Shown: positions 62,711-64,000 of the stretch, one piece after another | Numbering within the stretch: position 1 is the first letter of the stretch | How the letters are laid out: each line of letters starts with the position of its first letter | Source: Poindextera sp036494815 | GTDB taxonomy: Bacteria; Pseudomonadota; Alphaproteobacteria; Caulobacterales; Caulobacteraceae | Direction: 5' to 3' | DNA: 64,000 nucleotides | Assembly: GCA_036494815.1 (NCBI GenBank) | Contig: DASXNV010000063.1 | Location: 162,996-226,995 of the forward strand | The notes under the pieces: model-generated | Told to the model about the DNA's origin: nothing | Seen by the model: only the letters and a program-made list of their open reading frames with translations | The model's database searches: none | Translations under genes and position numbers: made by a program

Positions 62711-64000
62711 ACCACCAAGCTGTTCGTCGGGCCCAAGGTCCGCCATCTGCGCGAGGCCCGCGGCTGGACTCTGGAGGCCTGCGCCGGTCATCTGGGCCTG
62801 TCGATCAGCTATCTGTCGCAGATCGAAACCAACCAGAGGCCGGTCACCGCCCGGGTCCTGATCTCACTGATCCGGGTGTTCGAGGTCGACGCCTCCACCT
62901 TTGACGCCGACGATGACGAACGCCTGATCGCCGACCTGCGCGAGGCCACCGCCGAACAGTCCCAGGACGATCCTCCATCCCTGGCCGAGATCAAGCAGGT
63001 GGTGGCCGGCGCCCCCGGCTTCGCCCATCAATATCTGCGGCTGCATCGCGCCTATCGCCGCCTGGACGAACGGCTGAAGACCACCGAGGAGGCCGTGGCC
63101 CTGGACGAGGCCACCGCCGCCAGCGCCGCCCTGCCCTATGAAGAGGTTCGCGACTACTTCCACTATCGCAACAACTATATCCATGAGCTGGACCTGGCGG
63201 CCGAGGCCCTGGCGGAAGCCTGCGGCCTGGGCCTGGGAACCGCGCCCCAGGCGGCGCTGGAGACCTATCTGCGCGAGCGCTGCGACATCCGCCCGGTCAC
63301 CGCCCCGGGCGCCAACGGCGTCCTGCGCAAATACGATCCCGCCAGCCGGGTCATGACCCTGGACGCCACCCAGCCGACCTCGACCCGGGTGTTCCAGCTG
63401 GCCTTCCAGATCGTCTCGTACGAGCTGCGCGACCTGATCGAGGCCGAACTGGCCCAGGCCGGCTTTCGCACCGCCGCGGCGGCAGACGTGTGCCGCATCG
63501 GCCTGGGCAACTACGCCGCCGGGGCGCTGATCATGCCCTATTTGCGCTTTCGCCAGGCCGCCCAGGACCTGCAGCACGACGTGGAGCGGCTGCAGTCGGT
63601 GTTCCACGCCAGTTTCGAGCAGATCTGCCACCGCCTCAGCACGCTCCAGCGCCCGACCCACCGCGGCCTGCCTTTCTATTTCGTGCGCATCGACCTGGCC
63701 GGCAACATCACCAAGCGCCACAGCGCCACGCGCTTGCAGTTCGCCCGCTTCGGCGGCGGCTGCCCCCTGTGGAACGTCCACGAAGCGTTCGGCCAGCCCG
63801 GGCGCATCCTGGTGCAATTGGCCGAGATGCCGGACGGAGCCCGCTATCTGTGCGTGGCGCGCGGCATCACCAAGCGCTCGGGCTCCTATATCCAGCCCGA
63901 GCGGCGCTACGCCATCGGCCTGGGCTGCGACGTGGGCCACGCCGCCCAGGTGGTCTATTCGCGCGGCCTGGACCTGACCGGCCCCGCCGCCCAGATCGGC
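62708..64000 (+). CDS. Short-chain fatty acyl-CoA regulator (ScfR/PccR/RamB type), 3' end outside the window
   Basis: The frame opens at 62708 (MTTKLFVGPKVRHLREARG) and is still open at the last base, giving at least 431 residues. It has an N-terminal XRE helix-turn-helix (WTLEACAGHLGLSISYLSQIETNQRPVTARVLISLIRVFEVD), a central IrrE/ImmA-like region (about 150-260) that lacks the HExxH zinc motif, and a long C-terminal domain with FYFVRIDLAGNITKRHSATRLQFARFGGGCPLWNVHEAF, typical of the short-chain fatty acyl regulator family. It is divergent from pccB. Confidence 0.88.
   Translation, partial: MTTKLFVGPKVRHLREARGWTLEACAGHLGLSISYLSQIETNQRPVTARVLISLIRVFEVDASTFDADDDERLIADLREATAEQSQDDPPSLAEIKQVVAGAPGFAHQYLRLHRAYRRLDERLKTTEEAVALDEATAASAALPYEEVRDYFHYRNNYIHELDLAAEALAEACGLGLGTAPQAALETYLRERCDIRPVTAPGANGVLRKYDPASRVMTLDATQPTSTRVFQLAFQIVSYELRDLIEAELAQAGFRTAAAADVCRIGLGNYAAGALIMPYLRFRQAAQDLQHDVERLQSVFHASFEQICHRLSTLQRPTHRGLPFYFVRIDLAGNITKRHSATRLQFARFGGGCPLWNVHEAFGQPGRILVQLAEMPDGARYLCVARGITKRSGSYIQPERRYAIGLGCDVGHAAQVVYSRGLDLTGPAAQIG

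Overview
The window is GC-rich (well above 60% by eye), densely packed chromosomal DNA from an alphaproteobacterium, most likely a member of the Caulobacteraceae (Phenylobacterium/Caulobacter type). This rests on a GcrA-family cell-cycle regulator, a TonB-dependent receptor, an ScfR/PccR-type regulator divergent from pccB, a GlmU-Gph divergent pair, and an intergenic repeat of a type I associate with this group. Lineage is inferred from gene content, not from a marker gene.

Layout. 1-8.8 kb: tail of a response regulator, a GST, three methionine-salvage genes (mtnB-mtnD-mtnC, overlapping stop/start codons) behind an OFA-family MFS transporter, a secreted GH92 glycosidase, an SDR and an unrecognised membrane protein. 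8.8-16.3 kb: a palindromic repeat carrying a nested MITE-like insertion, a methyltransferase, a possibly frameshifted secreted protein, glmU/gph, and an unusual adenylation domain-carrier domain-membrane acyltransferase fusion.

16.3-46.5 kb is the core of the window: a nearly complete choline-O-sulfate/choline/glycine betaine catabolic island. A choline-type ABC transporter (binding protein fused to permease, plus ChoV) imports substrate. BetC desulfates choline sulfate, and BetA with a BetI-BetB fusion oxidises choline to glycine betaine. GbcAB gives dimethylglycine, a DMGDH-like flavoprotein gives sarcosine and SoxBDAG gives glycine. GlyA makes serine and SdaA makes pyruvate. Two GATase1-like/AraC regulators (one GbdR-like), a TPR-sulfotransferase and a TonB receptor lie within it. 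A TTGAA-N6-TTCAA palindrome sits in front of the betI-betB fusion, with closely related copies in front of the choline transporter and of the second AraC regulator. This suggests that the repressor half of the fusion protein controls several parts of the island. A toxin-antitoxin pair and a DUF2199 gene interrupt the island at 25.3-26.6 kb.

46.6-64 kb: tRNA-Val(CAC), a second copy of the palindromic repeat beside a GcrA-family gene, an AraC regulator convergent with an acyl-CoA operon (enoyl-CoA hydratase, phosphotransferase, feruloyl-CoA synthase-like ligase), a GbsR/MarR-type regulator with two matching palindromic operators controlling a DUF4166/saccharopine dehydrogenase-like pair, a secreted methyltransferase, YghU, two more toxin-antitoxin pairs, an MHS-type MFS transporter, a MerR regulator, pccB, and the start of a divergent ScfR-type regulator cut by the window end. 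I saw no CRISPR array, rRNA, insertion sequence or prophage.
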